Below, one piece after another: positions 1 through 6,692 of a stretch of 14,383 nucleotides of DNA (the stretch's first letter is position 1; every line of letters begins with the position of its first letter). Made by a program: the position numbers and the translations under genes. Source of the stretch: Clostridiales bacterium (GTDB lineage Bacteria > Bacillota > Clostridia > Lachnospirales > WQUN01); the NCBI GenBank assembly GCA_031273705.1, contig JAISRJ010000057.1:1-14383 (forward strand), given 5' to 3'. A model generated the notes under the pieces. The model saw only the letters and a program-made list of their open reading frames with translations. It made no database searches and was not told where the DNA came from.

Positions 1-1451
1 GTAGACGGCGTTGTTGTGACATACTGTCTCAAACCAGTCGGATTAGTGCTCCCATCAGTAACAAACAATTCAAAGAGAGCATTTAACGGATTGCCATTAG
101 TGCCCTTTTCTGAAAGCAAATCAGCAATAGCCACGTAAAGTGAACCGCTAGCGTACGTACCGCTAATAGTACTATCTGTCGCGTCGGATGAAGCGTCTAT
201 CTGCATTGTGTAAGTCACGGTTGTACCAGTACCACCCGGTACTTTAATGCCGGAGCCACTGCCGCCGCCACTGCCCGGAGGCGCGGGGGTATATTGAGCG
301 GAAGGCGCGGATGTAGGAGCAGTAGTGGGCGTAGGCGTTGGTGTTACCAAACTAACAATTACATTGCCTTTAACTGATGTATCAACTACAGTTACATTCG
401 ACCGAGTAACGCCATTGGTAATTATCACATCCCCTTGGATTATGCTGTCACTGCTAATAACAACACTAGGAACGGAAACTACGACATTTCCAACAAGATC
501 AAATTTATAATTACCTGCCTTTATAACATTAACGCCGCCCGTAACCGTGCTACTTGTAAGAGTAACGCTAGGTGTGTTAAGCGTGACCGGACCATTTACG
601 TTAAGAGTGTATGTGCCGGACTTATTAACAATAACACCACCGGTTACTGTGCTGCTGGTTAAAGTTACGCCCGGTGAGTTAAGAACGACACTACCGTTAA
701 CTCCAAAAGAATATTGACCGGGATTAGAAACTATAACCTGCTTAGAAACCGTACTATTTGTTAATGTGACACCAGCGCAACGAACAAGCACGAATCCGTT
801 TGCGTTTACTGTATACTCACCGGGTTGTGTTATGTACTGAGCTACCATTTTATTCAATAAAAACGCTAATTCCTCACGGCTGAGAGGGTTTTTAGGTTTT
901 AGGGTATTGTCTTCGTAACCGGTCATATAGCCGGCCGCCATAAGAGCCGAAATAGCGTCCCTCGCGCCGGTCGAGATTTGAGAGCTGTCATTTCTGGAGG
1001 CCAAGTCATAGCTTACACTCGGCAAATCAAACGCGCGCTGAAGAACAATTGCTATTTCTTCACGGGTTATCGGAGCGTTGGGACGCATTATACCGCTGCC
1101 GTCTCCGGTAAAAAGACCAAATTCAATCGCCGCGGCAAACTCGGCCGCGTACCACGCGTTACGGTCTATATCCGTATAACCGCCAAGACTTGTGTTGCCG
1201 GTGGTTGCTTTCATTCCAAATGCCCGTACTATTATAGAGGCCATTTGCGCGCGGGTTACTTGACCCTTGGGGTCAAGTTTACCACCATCTGTCCCATATA
1301 ATAAGGTGTTATCAACCGCTACCGTAAGGGCATCGCTTGACCAAGTATTACTAGGGAAATCCGAAAAACTCGATGCGTTGGCTGAATTTGCCGCCAATGG
1401 AAATGACAGAATCATTATCACCGAGAGCACGATTCCCAAAAGCTTCTTCAT
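1..1451 (-). CDS. SLH-domain surface protein with beta-repeats (3' partial)
   Basis: Exported S-layer-type protein, cut by the left edge of the window; 483 residues are visible and the last full codon is at 3-5. Residues 1-26 are a signal peptide (MKKLLGIVLSVIMILSF, then a likely cleavage after ANSANA). Three SLH modules follow (about 28-80, 85-140 and 155-205) with the typical F-x-D and ITREE/LSREE signatures; in this family SLH modules bind pyruvylated secondary wall polysaccharide. Residues 210-345 are four exact-length 34-residue repeats, then a Pro/Thr and Gly/Ser linker (370-402) and the start of another domain. The ATG lies 2 nt after the stop of the upstream membrane protein, and its GGGGG ribosome site overlaps that gene's end, so translation is probably coupled. 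The architecture is certain; the specific function is not known. Confidence 0.93.
   Translation of the reverse strand, partial: MKKLLGIVLSVIMILSFPLAANSANASSFSDFPSNTWSSDALTVAVDNTLLYGTDGGKLDPKGQVTRAQMASIIVRAFGMKATTGNTSLGGYTDIDRNAWYAAEFAAAIEFGLFTGDGSGIMRPNAPITREEIAIVLQRAFDLPSVSYDLASRNDSSQISTGARDAISALMAAGYMTGYEDNTLKPKNPLSREELAFLLNKMVAQYITQPGEYTVNANGFVLVRCAGVTLTNSTVSKQVIVSNPGQYSFGVNGSVVLNSPGVTLTSSTVTGGVIVNKSGTYTLNVNGPVTLNTPSVTLTSSTVTGGVNVIKAGNYKFDLVGNVVVSVPSVVISSDSIIQGDVIITNGVTRSNVTVVDTSVKGNVIVSLVTPTPTPTTAPTSAPSAQYTPAPPGSGGGSGSGIKVPGGTGTTVTYTMQIDASSDATDSTISGTYASGSLYVAIADLLSEKGTNGNPLNALFELFVTDGSTNPTGLRQYVTTTPS
417..824 (-). repeat. four tandem 102-bp (34-codon) repeats in the SLH gene
   Basis: Residues 210-243, 244-277, 278-311 and 312-345 of the SLH protein align without gaps. 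Each unit has the pattern PGxYxxxVNGxVxLxxPxVT followed by LTSSTVTGGVxVxx. Units 2 and 3 are the most alike; units 1 and 4 have diverged. The alternating V/T/S pattern and the regular N/G turns suggest one turn each of a beta-solenoid or stacked beta-hairpins; this is inference from the pattern. A partial fifth turn (VTVVDTSVKGNVIV) may follow before the Pro/Thr linker. Confidence 0.85.
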
Positions 1452-1453
1452 TA

Positions 1454-2236
1454 TTAACCCCCAATCTGTGAATATTGACTTAATAGATACGACTTCTTCA
1501 GATACTTCTCCTCTTTGTACGCTTTTCTGATTTCCGCGACAGCTCCGGTATCAGATTCCGTTTCATTCAGATAAACTTCCAAATCTTTCAGTATTGCCTC
1601 AATCTGCGAATCACAAGTATTCTCTAACCGTGTAGCCAGAGACATATACTTAGCCGCCAGTTCTGATTTTTTTGCGTTCGTGCGTTCCGCTTCCGACAGA
1701 GCCAAATACTCCGCCTTAGCGGTATTAAGCAAACTGTCAAGCTGACCTATCATGGTTGCGCGCAACACATAAACCTGCGCGACAAGCTCCGCAATGCGCT
1801 CCTCTTCTTCATTACCTGCGCTTTCCGAGTTTTCGACAGCTGCTGTCGGCTTGACGGTATTCGGTTCGGCAGTAGTTGACTCAGCGATAGTTGGCTCAGT
1901 TGTTGTCGGCGCTACAGATACCGGTTCAGACGGCGGCGAACTTAGAATAAGAGCGACCACTTCTTCTTCGGTCAACTCACCTTTAGCTACCTTGTCGTTT
2001 TCTTCAACCGTCAACGGCCTTAAACTTGGACCTGGCAGGCTTTTAAGAATTTCAACTGTCTTAGTTTCGTTCTCAGCCACCAAATGCTCTAATTCCTGAG
2101 TGGTATGCTGCCCTAACGCCAGTAAAGCTTGAACGTTATTCCATTGCGTAATACCGACATACGCCACCCCGGCAATAAGCGCAAAGAGTATACCAAGCAG
2201 AACATACGGCGGTTTTTTTCGTTTTTTTTGTTTCAT
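1454..2236 (-). CDS. membrane-anchored coiled-coil protein, unknown function
   Basis: 260 residues, not recognised as a named family. A very basic N-terminus (KQKKRKK) is followed by one hydrophobic segment at about 11-29 with no obvious cleavage site, so it is probably a signal anchor with the rest outside the cell. A low-complexity Pro/Thr/Ser/Glu stretch covers about 101-135, and charged, helical, coiled-coil-like sequence runs from about 144 to 250. The start was chosen at 2236 because GGAGGGG lies 6 nt upstream; an in-frame extension to 2320 has no ribosome site and reads unlike protein. It is the first gene of an operon with the SLH protein, which suggests a role at the cell surface or in S-layer attachment; that role is inference only. 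Confidence 0.8.
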   Translation of the reverse strand: MKQKKRKKPPYVLLGILFALIAGVAYVGITQWNNVQALLALGQHTTQELEHLVAENETKTVEILKSLPGPSLRPLTVEENDKVAKGELTEEEVVALILSSPPSEPVSVAPTTTEPTIAESTTAEPNTVKPTAAVENSESAGNEEEERIAELVAQVYVLRATMIGQLDSLLNTAKAEYLALSEAERTNAKKSELAAKYMSLATRLENTCDSQIEAILKDLEVYLNETESDTGAVAEIRKAYKEEKYLKKSYLLSQYSQIGG

Positions 2237-2354
2237 AAACTCCCCTCCGTAATTATCGAATACTCCCCAGCACTTGGATGTATCTGAAAATATATTCGTT
2301 GCTCTTAGGTGAAAATCCAACGAATTCCTTTTTCAGTCACGCCCCCGGAACAGC

Positions 2355-2422
2355 CGACCTATGTATGTCTGGGCATTATGTGCCTGTTATGGGTCGCCCA
2401 GGCACCACAGGCTTTTAATAGG
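2355..2422 (-). promoter_or_regulatory. candidate structured leader element upstream of the SLH operon
   Basis: Nested inverted repeats in the minus-strand RNA: CCTAT (2418-2422) with ATAGG (2358-2362) outermost, GCCTGT (2407-2412) with ACAGGC (2382-2387), and CTGGGC (2396-2401) with GCCCAG (2369-2374). The last two pairings cross, so both can form only as an H-type pseudoknot with connecting loops of about 5, 8 and 7 nt. Alternatives exist: TGCCTG (2399-2404) with CAGGCA (2381-2386), and CGACC (2392-2396) with GGTCG (2355-2359). The element overlaps a 13-codon upstream ORF and lies about 120 nt before the start of the first operon gene. It matches no riboswitch class I recognise. Confidence 0.4.
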
Positions 2423-2428
2423 TTTCAT
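2387..2428 (-). CDS. possible 13-codon leader peptide
   Basis: Short ORF encoding MKPIKSLWCLGDP, with a good ribosome site (AGGGGGTG at 2435-2442) 6 nt before its ATG. The body of the ORF contains the 5' strands of the two crossing helices of the structured element, and the stop codon reaches into the next strand, so ribosome passage would be expected to change the fold. The ribosome-site spacing is as good as that of real genes here, but with only 13 codons a chance ORF cannot be excluded. If real, it would be an attenuator-type leader peptide of the coiled-coil/SLH operon. Confidence 0.3.
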   Translation of the reverse strand: MKPIKSLWCLGDP

Positions 2429-2504
2429 ATGTATCACCCCCTCTCCGCCTGCGTATTGCATTTAATATTCTGTTCGCCGTCGGAAAGAATAGCTAATTTT
2501 CCTA

Positions 2505-2533
2505 AGTTTAACACATTTAGAAAATTAGTGCAA
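2505..2533 (-). promoter_or_regulatory. candidate promoter of the coiled-coil/SLH operon
   Basis: Minus-strand -35 TTGCAC (2528-2533), a 17-nt spacer and -10 TAAACT (2505-2510), with an upstream TGT giving an extended -10. The predicted start near 2498 would give a leader of about 260 nt carrying the upstream ORF and the structured element. The matches are partial (3/6 and 4/6) in AT-rich DNA. The 12-bp tandem repeat begins 6 nt upstream of the -35. Confidence 0.4.
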
Positions 2534-2538
2534 ATTTT

Positions 2539-2586
2539 TTTTACTATTTCTTTTACTATTTCTCTTACTATTTCTTTTAATATTTT
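2539..2586 (-). repeat. 12-bp AT-rich tandem repeat, 4 copies
   Basis: On the plus strand TTTTACTATTTC occurs twice exactly (2539-2550, 2551-2562), then with one change (2563-2574), then as a decayed copy (2575-2586). It lies directly upstream of the candidate -35 at 2528-2533. Such a repeat could act as an A/T-rich promoter-upstream element and could change copy number by replication slippage. It is too short and too tightly packed to be a CRISPR. Confidence 0.8.
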
Positions 2587-2630
2587 ACACTTGTAGTCAG
2601 AAATGTCATTAAAAGAGAACCTAATCAATA

Positions 2631-2666
2631 ATTATAACCGCATTATATAAAAATACAATGCGGTTA
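2631..2666 (-). promoter_or_regulatory. promoter-like site inside a perfect 10-bp inverted repeat
   Basis: TAACCGCATT (2635-2644) and AATGCGGTTA (2657-2666) are perfect inverted repeats separated by 12 bp. On the minus strand TTGTAT (2653-2658), a 16-nt spacer and a perfect TATAAT (2631-2636) overlap the two arms. This is the geometry of a repressor operator over a promoter, which could drive the SLH operon as a distal promoter. It could instead be a hairpin ending spo0A transcripts, but no clean U-tract follows. Confidence 0.4.
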
Positions 2667-2677
2667 AGCAATTTGTT

Positions 2678-2806
2678 ACAGAAATGTTTTATTTTGTTTC
2701 TGTCACAACTTTTCTGTCCGCCTCCGGACAGTTCATTCAAATTTGACTTTGATTTTAGCCAACTCTTCAGGGCTGTATACCCCTTCGCGAAGTGGTACTC
2801 ACAGCC
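2678..2806 (-). other. hairpin series downstream of spo0A
   Basis: Three inverted repeats follow the spo0A stop in the direction of transcription. The first pairs GGCTGT (2801-2806 read on the minus strand) with ACAGCC (2771-2776), with GTACC/GGTAT-like pairing and a CTTCGCGAAG palindrome (2783-2792) inside. The second is CTGTCCG with CGGACAG and a 4-nt loop (2714-2731). The third is ACAGAAA with TTTCTGT (2678-2703). None has a proper U-tract, so these may be RNA-stabilising 3' structures or a weak terminator region, not a textbook terminator. Confidence 0.45.
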
Positions 2807-2813
2807 GGATTGG

Positions 2814-3719
2814 TCAGCTTGCCTTATTCTCTATTCTAAACTTATCCGCTATAAGCGCTATAAACTCGCTGTTTGAGGGTCTCTTTTTACGGGTCTCAAT
2901 AGAGTATCCAAATAATCTATCCAACGCGGCGATGTTACCATGCTCCCAAACCAACCCAATCGCGTGCCGAATAGCCCGTTCCACAGAACTAGGCGTGGTA
3001 TTAAGCTCTCTCGCGATAGACGGATAAAGCTCTTTAGTTACAAAATGCAGCAAATCCAAATTTTTAACAGTTATAATAATAGCAGTTCTCAAACACCTGT
3101 ACCCGCGAATATTAGCGGGTACGCCGATTTCGTGCAAAAGATTCGTTACTCGTTCCTCTAAAGAAAGGGTCGGCTGAGATTTTTGTACTGGTTGATTATA
3201 TTGTTTGATAGGATTTTGACGATATTCCGTCTGGATACCCGTGTAATCCGGCAAATTCTCTGTGCAAACTTCAATTTGATCATTTTCTGAGTTTATTACC
3301 TGGGATTTAATATTTATGTCCGATTTGTAAGAAGCTAATGTAAAGCTCTTAAACATACGAATGCGATCTGCAAGAACATCTAAGTCAAAAGGCTTAATTA
3401 TGTAATATTCTGCCCCCAGATCATAGGCGCGTTTGGTAACGGCGTCATGTCGAATGCCCGAAAGCATTATGCAGACTGGTCTGTACAAATTTTCCTGCGC
3501 CAATTTTTCCAGTACGCCAATACCATCCAACATAGGCATTGCGCAGTCCAAAATCACCACATGCGGTTTTAGACGTTGAATTTTGTCGCAAGCTTCTATA
3601 CCATCATGCGCGATATCGATTAATTCAATATCGTTCTGTGCCCGAAGATAATTAGAAACAATTTCACAGAGCAGAACATTGTCATCAGCCATTAGGACTT
3701 TAATTTTCTCCGCCTGCAA
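2814..3719 (-). CDS. spo0A: Spo0A, sporulation response regulator
   Basis: Master transcription factor for entry into sporulation; 301 residues. The N-terminal receiver domain (about 5-124) has the acidic pocket D12/D13, phospho-acceptor D58 in VVILDCAMPMLDG, S87 and K109 (YYIIKPFD). A Gln- and Asn-containing linker spans about 125-187. The C-terminal Spo0A domain (188-298) carries the near-invariant recognition region SSVERAIRHAIGLVW (244-258) and the terminal NSEFIALIADK. The start is TTG at 3717-3719, preceded by AAGGAG at about 7 nt. Family knowledge: the phosphorylated protein binds 0A boxes (TGNCGAA). spo0A often follows spoIVB; that gene is not adjacent here, and spo0A appears to be transcribed alone from a promoter at about 3780-3807. 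Identity is essentially certain. Confidence 0.97.
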   Translation of the reverse strand: MQAEKIKVLMADDNVLLCEIVSNYLRAQNDIELIDIAHDGIEACDKIQRLKPHVVILDCAMPMLDGIGVLEKLAQENLYRPVCIMLSGIRHDAVTKRAYDLGAEYYIIKPFDLDVLADRIRMFKSFTLASYKSDINIKSQVINSENDQIEVCTENLPDYTGIQTEYRQNPIKQYNQPVQKSQPTLSLEERVTNLLHEIGVPANIRGYRCLRTAIIITVKNLDLLHFVTKELYPSIARELNTTPSSVERAIRHAIGLVWEHGNIAALDRLFGYSIETRKKRPSNSEFIALIADKFRIENKAS

Positions 3720-3778
3720 AGTAATTCTCCTTCCTGGAAGCCATTATATTTGTTTCATTGAATTTTCCATCCAATATT

Positions 3779-3807
3779 ATCATAATACATTTTTTGGTAA
3801 AAAGCAA
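3779..3807 (-). promoter_or_regulatory. candidate spo0A promoter
   Basis: Minus-strand TTGCTT (3802-3807), a 17-nt spacer and TATGAT (3779-3784; 5/6 to the -10 consensus), giving a leader of about 50 nt before the TTG start. I see no convincing SigH-type promoter beside it. Confidence 0.5.
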
Positions 3808-3895
3808 GGTTTTTTTACACGCTTTTTTCTAAATTAACTAAAATCATAAGATATTAGTAAGAAATCAAGAAGAATATAGAAACACTTATTAACAA

Positions 3896-3902
3896 TTCGA
3901 CA
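3896..3902 (-). promoter_or_regulatory. possible 0A box
   Basis: TGTCGAA on the minus strand fits the 0A-box consensus TGNCGAA and lies about 90 bp upstream of the candidate spo0A -35. Autoregulation of spo0A is known in Bacillus. A 7-bp match with one free position is expected by chance about every 2 kb on two strands, so support is weak. Confidence 0.2.
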
Positions 3903-3910
3903 TAACCGCC

Positions 3911-3938
3911 ATAAAACAGAAGGGGTCTCTGCCCCTTC
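3911..3938 (-). terminator. intrinsic terminator of the flavodoxin-SCP2 gene
   Basis: In minus-strand RNA GAAGGGG (3932-3938) pairs perfectly with CCCCTTC (3919-3925) around a 6-nt loop, followed by TGTTTTA. It begins 2 nt after the stop codon of the upstream gene and separates that gene from spo0A. Confidence 0.7.
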
Positions 3939-3940
3939 AT

Positions 3941-5071
3941 CTAACCGCTTACTTTAAAAATGTGATCAAATTTTGTCAGCAGTACGTAGTTTCCCTTTAC
4001 TTTAAGCCGTCCAATCATAAACGCCTTTTGCGCCGAGCATTTACCGGTCAGCACATCCTGCCATACCGTCGCGTCCGACAATATGGTTATGTCCGGATTT
4101 TGAGCCGTACCGTCAATAAACGCGCATTCTGTATTATTGATAGTGTAATATCCCGAAAAATTTTCCGTACCACTGACTTGCAGCTGCAGAACAGCCGACA
4201 GCCCCTGCGCCAATTGGGGTTGAAAATAATGAGTAAGGCTTTTGGAAAGCTGTTTGCAATTAGCGGCTATATGGATATGCGGTTCGCGGGCAAGCGATTT
4301 TACATACACCGGAGAAGTAGAGTCCGTTTGATAATGCTCTGTCATTTTCTTCGTAAAAAAACTTGAAATTTCGTTAATGTGTTTGCTCTGGTTTTCGTCG
4401 ATATGGTCAAGATTCAATTTTTTCGCGATAACGGACAAAGGCTGCTTGCGTTTTTTTTCTATATTAGTTAAAGCTTCACGCTCCTTTTCACTTATAATGG
4501 GTGTTTGCGCCTCTATCATATGTTTTGGGTGGTCGGAGGGAATAAAAAAACGCCTGCTCTGCCTTACCATTCTAAAATAATCCTCTAATTGCCTTTCAAA
4601 GACGTCACGTATTTCCTCATTTTCGTCAATTTGATCGACATCAGAGGCTTGCAATCCGATTCGTACACTGTCAAAAGCCTTAAACGACTGTAATAACCCC
4701 GCCAGATTATCCAAGCAAGCCCGCTCGCCGCCGGCTTCAGACACTACCAATAGCATACAATTCTTATTAATCATCGTGTCCGCGTATTTACTCAGCGTCA
4801 AATGTTCAAATAGAGTCTGCACCATAGCCGGAACAGACGGAAGTACAGTAGCTGCCGCGATTATAACACCAGACGCGTTACGCAATTCGCCAATAATTCT
4901 TCCCGCTTCTTCATGTTCGGCTCCATCATAATAGGGCAAGTTTGCGGAGTATAAATCTATTTCTTTGATTGTAAGCCCCAATTCCACTAAAACATCAATC
5001 GCTCGTTTCGCCACTCTATTCAATCCGCGATTATATACAGGCGGGGCGCAGTACAATAGCGCTATGTTCAT
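3941..5071 (-). CDS. flavodoxin-like/NAD(P)H-FMN reductase-type protein fused to an SCP2 domain
   Basis: 376 residues in two domains. Residues 1-175 resemble the flavodoxin-like NADPH-dependent FMN reductase fold: opening strand MNIALLYC, the segment ASGVIIAAATVLPSVPAMVQ (67-86) where such proteins hold the flavin phosphate, and MLLVVSEAGGE (106-116). A charged linker covers about 180-265. Residues 270-376 look like an SCP2 sterol-carrier-type domain, with the hallmark ending GRLKVKGNYVLLTKFDHIF (354-372); SCP2 folds bind lipids or other hydrophobic ligands. The protein has no signal peptide, so it is cytoplasmic. The start at 5071 was preferred over 5089 because AAGGAGG precedes it at about 5 nt. 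It lies 30 nt downstream of the peptidase lipoprotein, probably in one operon. The substrate is unknown. Confidence 0.82.
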   Translation of the reverse strand: MNIALLYCAPPVYNRGLNRVAKRAIDVLVELGLTIKEIDLYSANLPYYDGAEHEEAGRIIGELRNASGVIIAAATVLPSVPAMVQTLFEHLTLSKYADTMINKNCMLLVVSEAGGERACLDNLAGLLQSFKAFDSVRIGLQASDVDQIDENEEIRDVFERQLEDYFRMVRQSRRFFIPSDHPKHMIEAQTPIISEKEREALTNIEKKRKQPLSVIAKKLNLDHIDENQSKHINEISSFFTKKMTEHYQTDSTSPVYVKSLAREPHIHIAANCKQLSKSLTHYFQPQLAQGLSAVLQLQVSGTENFSGYYTINNTECAFIDGTAQNPDITILSDATVWQDVLTGKCSAQKAFMIGRLKVKGNYVLLTKFDHIFKVSG

Positions 5072-5101
5072 CAAAGCCTCCTTACTCAATTACATTCGCG
5101 T

Positions 5102-6619
5102 TCATGAGTATAATTCCGGTAATGTAGAATCATAAATCCATTTATTGAAAAAATCGCTCAAATTAAGACCGCTCACTTCTTCAGCAGTGTCGATCAAATT
5201 CTTTGGAGAAGCGATATGAAAAGAATAATTACTATAATATGTTTTTATAAACTCGTCAAACACATCCGCGCCCATCTTTAAATAGAGATTATAGAATAAC
5301 AATTCTCCGCGCATGTAATGTACACAGTAATAATCGGACCATTTTGTAAATTCCGACAAGCCGCTGTCCAAGTCATTTGGAATGATTGTTGGAAGAGCCG
5401 CCGTTAAGTAATCATAGTTGTCCGCCATCTTTAACCTTAATTCTTCTTCTGTCAAAAACAGACCCTCCTGGATAAATGTTGTCAGACCTTCGTCCATCCA
5501 AGCGGAATCAATCTGATTATTGCCTATCAGATTATAAAACCATTGATGACCAATCTCATGCGCCAAAGATTCCAACCCTATAGAGTTCTGCAGGTAATCG
5601 GAATCAAGAAACACCAATTGCGGGTATTCCATGCCGCCCTTAATAAATAAACCTACTTCTACTATAGTTAATTGCGGATATGGGTAGCTGCCGATTCGAC
5701 TGCTGTAATACTCCAAGCTACGGGCAGCAAGATTCACTATCTTATCAGCGTTTGTTATATCTGAGAATGTATACAAATTAATTTCCACATTATCGTTTAC
5801 CAAACTAACAACTTTATACTCGCTGCCAAGGGCAAACGCAAAATCTCGTGTACGCTGAGCGACGAATTCGGTAATGGTTTTTTCAGGCTGTTCCGTTACC
5901 TTACGAGAACCGCTACCCACGGCAGTGTATTCAGGAGGAGCCGTAACGTTAACCACAAAATTCGCGGTTTCTGTAAAAAAGGGATCCCCCGCCGCCGTAT
6001 ATGAATCGGTATGCCAGCCGTCGGCGTCGAAAACCGCGAGTGTCGGTAAAAAATTTCCAAACCACATAGAATTATTATTCGACCCTGTTCTGTGATTTAT
6101 AAGTGGAATTTCCGCCTCAAACTCCAATCGAATTTCCGCGAAATCATTCGGCATTAATTTATCAAGCAATTCAATCCTTAGATTTGTGTCGTTCATTTCA
6201 TAAGAAGCGGGTTCGCTGTCAACATTCACCTGATTAATTTGTAAATAACCATAGCTTATAACGTCCCCGAAAACTCTGGTTTTATATTCGGAAAACACCG
6301 ATACAGATTCCGACCCCTTTGAGAAGGCGTTGAAAAGTATATTAATATATATTTCAGACAGTTCCACATCGGTAGTGTTTATGAATCTAATTGTTTCGAT
6401 ACCTGTCACCACTCTGTCTTTGGGATGAACATCCAGGCTTACGAAATAATCGTTGAAAATGGCGGAAGGCTCCGAAGGCGTAGTTATAACCTCCGAAACA
6501 GTCGGCGGCGCTTGCGAAGTTTCAATTAATACGGTCGGCAATGGTTCTTTCGGAAGCGGAACCTTACCGCAGCTTGCGAAAAGGAATTCGCAAGCCGCAA
6601 TTATCAATATTTTTTTCAG
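5102..6619 (-). CDS. M1-family (gluzincin) metallopeptidase lipoprotein
   Basis: 505 residues when started at the CTG at 6617-6619; 501 from the in-frame TTG at 6607. The zinc site HEIGH (354-358) with its third ligand E377 in MDEG, 19 residues on, and the substrate-binding GGMEY (328-332, in place of GAMEN) identify an M1 aminopeptidase-type catalytic domain. A tyrosine in CVHYMRGELLFYN (about 435) fits the catalytic Tyr. The N-terminus MKKILIIAACEFLFASCG has a lipobox-like FASC (IAAC is an alternative), so the protein is probably lipid-anchored outside the membrane, followed by a Pro/Thr/Ser linker. CTG was chosen because GGAGG lies about 12 nt upstream, against about 24 nt for TTG, and because it restores the MKK signal start. 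The first gene of a pair with the flavodoxin-SCP2 protein; it may trim peptides or surface proteins. Confidence 0.88.
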   Translation of the reverse strand: MKKILIIAACEFLFASCGKVPLPKEPLPTVLIETSQAPPTVSEVITTPSEPSAIFNDYFVSLDVHPKDRVVTGIETIRFINTTDVELSEIYINILFNAFSKGSESVSVFSEYKTRVFGDVISYGYLQINQVNVDSEPASYEMNDTNLRIELLDKLMPNDFAEIRLEFEAEIPLINHRTGSNNNSMWFGNFLPTLAVFDADGWHTDSYTAAGDPFFTETANFVVNVTAPPEYTAVGSGSRKVTEQPEKTITEFVAQRTRDFAFALGSEYKVVSLVNDNVEINLYTFSDITNADKIVNLAARSLEYYSSRIGSYPYPQLTIVEVGLFIKGGMEYPQLVFLDSDYLQNSIGLESLAHEIGHQWFYNLIGNNQIDSAWMDEGLTTFIQEGLFLTEEELRLKMADNYDYLTAALPTIIPNDLDSGLSEFTKWSDYYCVHYMRGELLFYNLYLKMGADVFDEFIKTYYSNYSFHIASPKNLIDTAEEVSGLNLSDFFNKWIYDSTLPELYS

Positions 6620-6692
6620 AACGATCCCCCTCCCCCCATGTCACTTTACTGTATGCGCGCGCGGCAAATAACAATCTTTTGACACACCACTT

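Noticed and set aside
325..1530. Plus-strand ORFs over the SLH gene
   Set aside because: They are shadows of a continuous minus-strand gene with signal peptide, SLH motifs and repeats; they lack ribosome sites and sensible protein composition.
2237..2320. N-terminal extension of the coiled-coil protein to 2320
   Set aside because: The GGAGGGG ribosome site lies within it, and the sequence before MKQKKRKK has no family-like or signal character.
2396..2404. ZTP riboswitch (GCCTGGGC on the minus strand)
   Set aside because: Only the short GCCTGGGC string matches; the other conserved parts are absent, and the gene context is not folate or purine metabolism.
2309..2596. 95-codon plus-strand ORF in the SLH-operon leader
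   Set aside because: No ribosome site; it runs through the inverted repeats and the 12-bp tandem repeat on the opposite strand.
2434..2628. 64-codon minus-strand ORF reading through the 12-bp repeat (KEIV repeats)
   Set aside because: It starts at a TTG about where transcription would begin, with no ribosome site; the repetitive peptide is explained by the DNA repeat.
5072..5089. Upstream start of the flavodoxin-SCP2 gene at 5089
   Set aside because: The ribosome site AAGGAGG lies inside this extension, and the fold begins with MNIALLYC at 5071.
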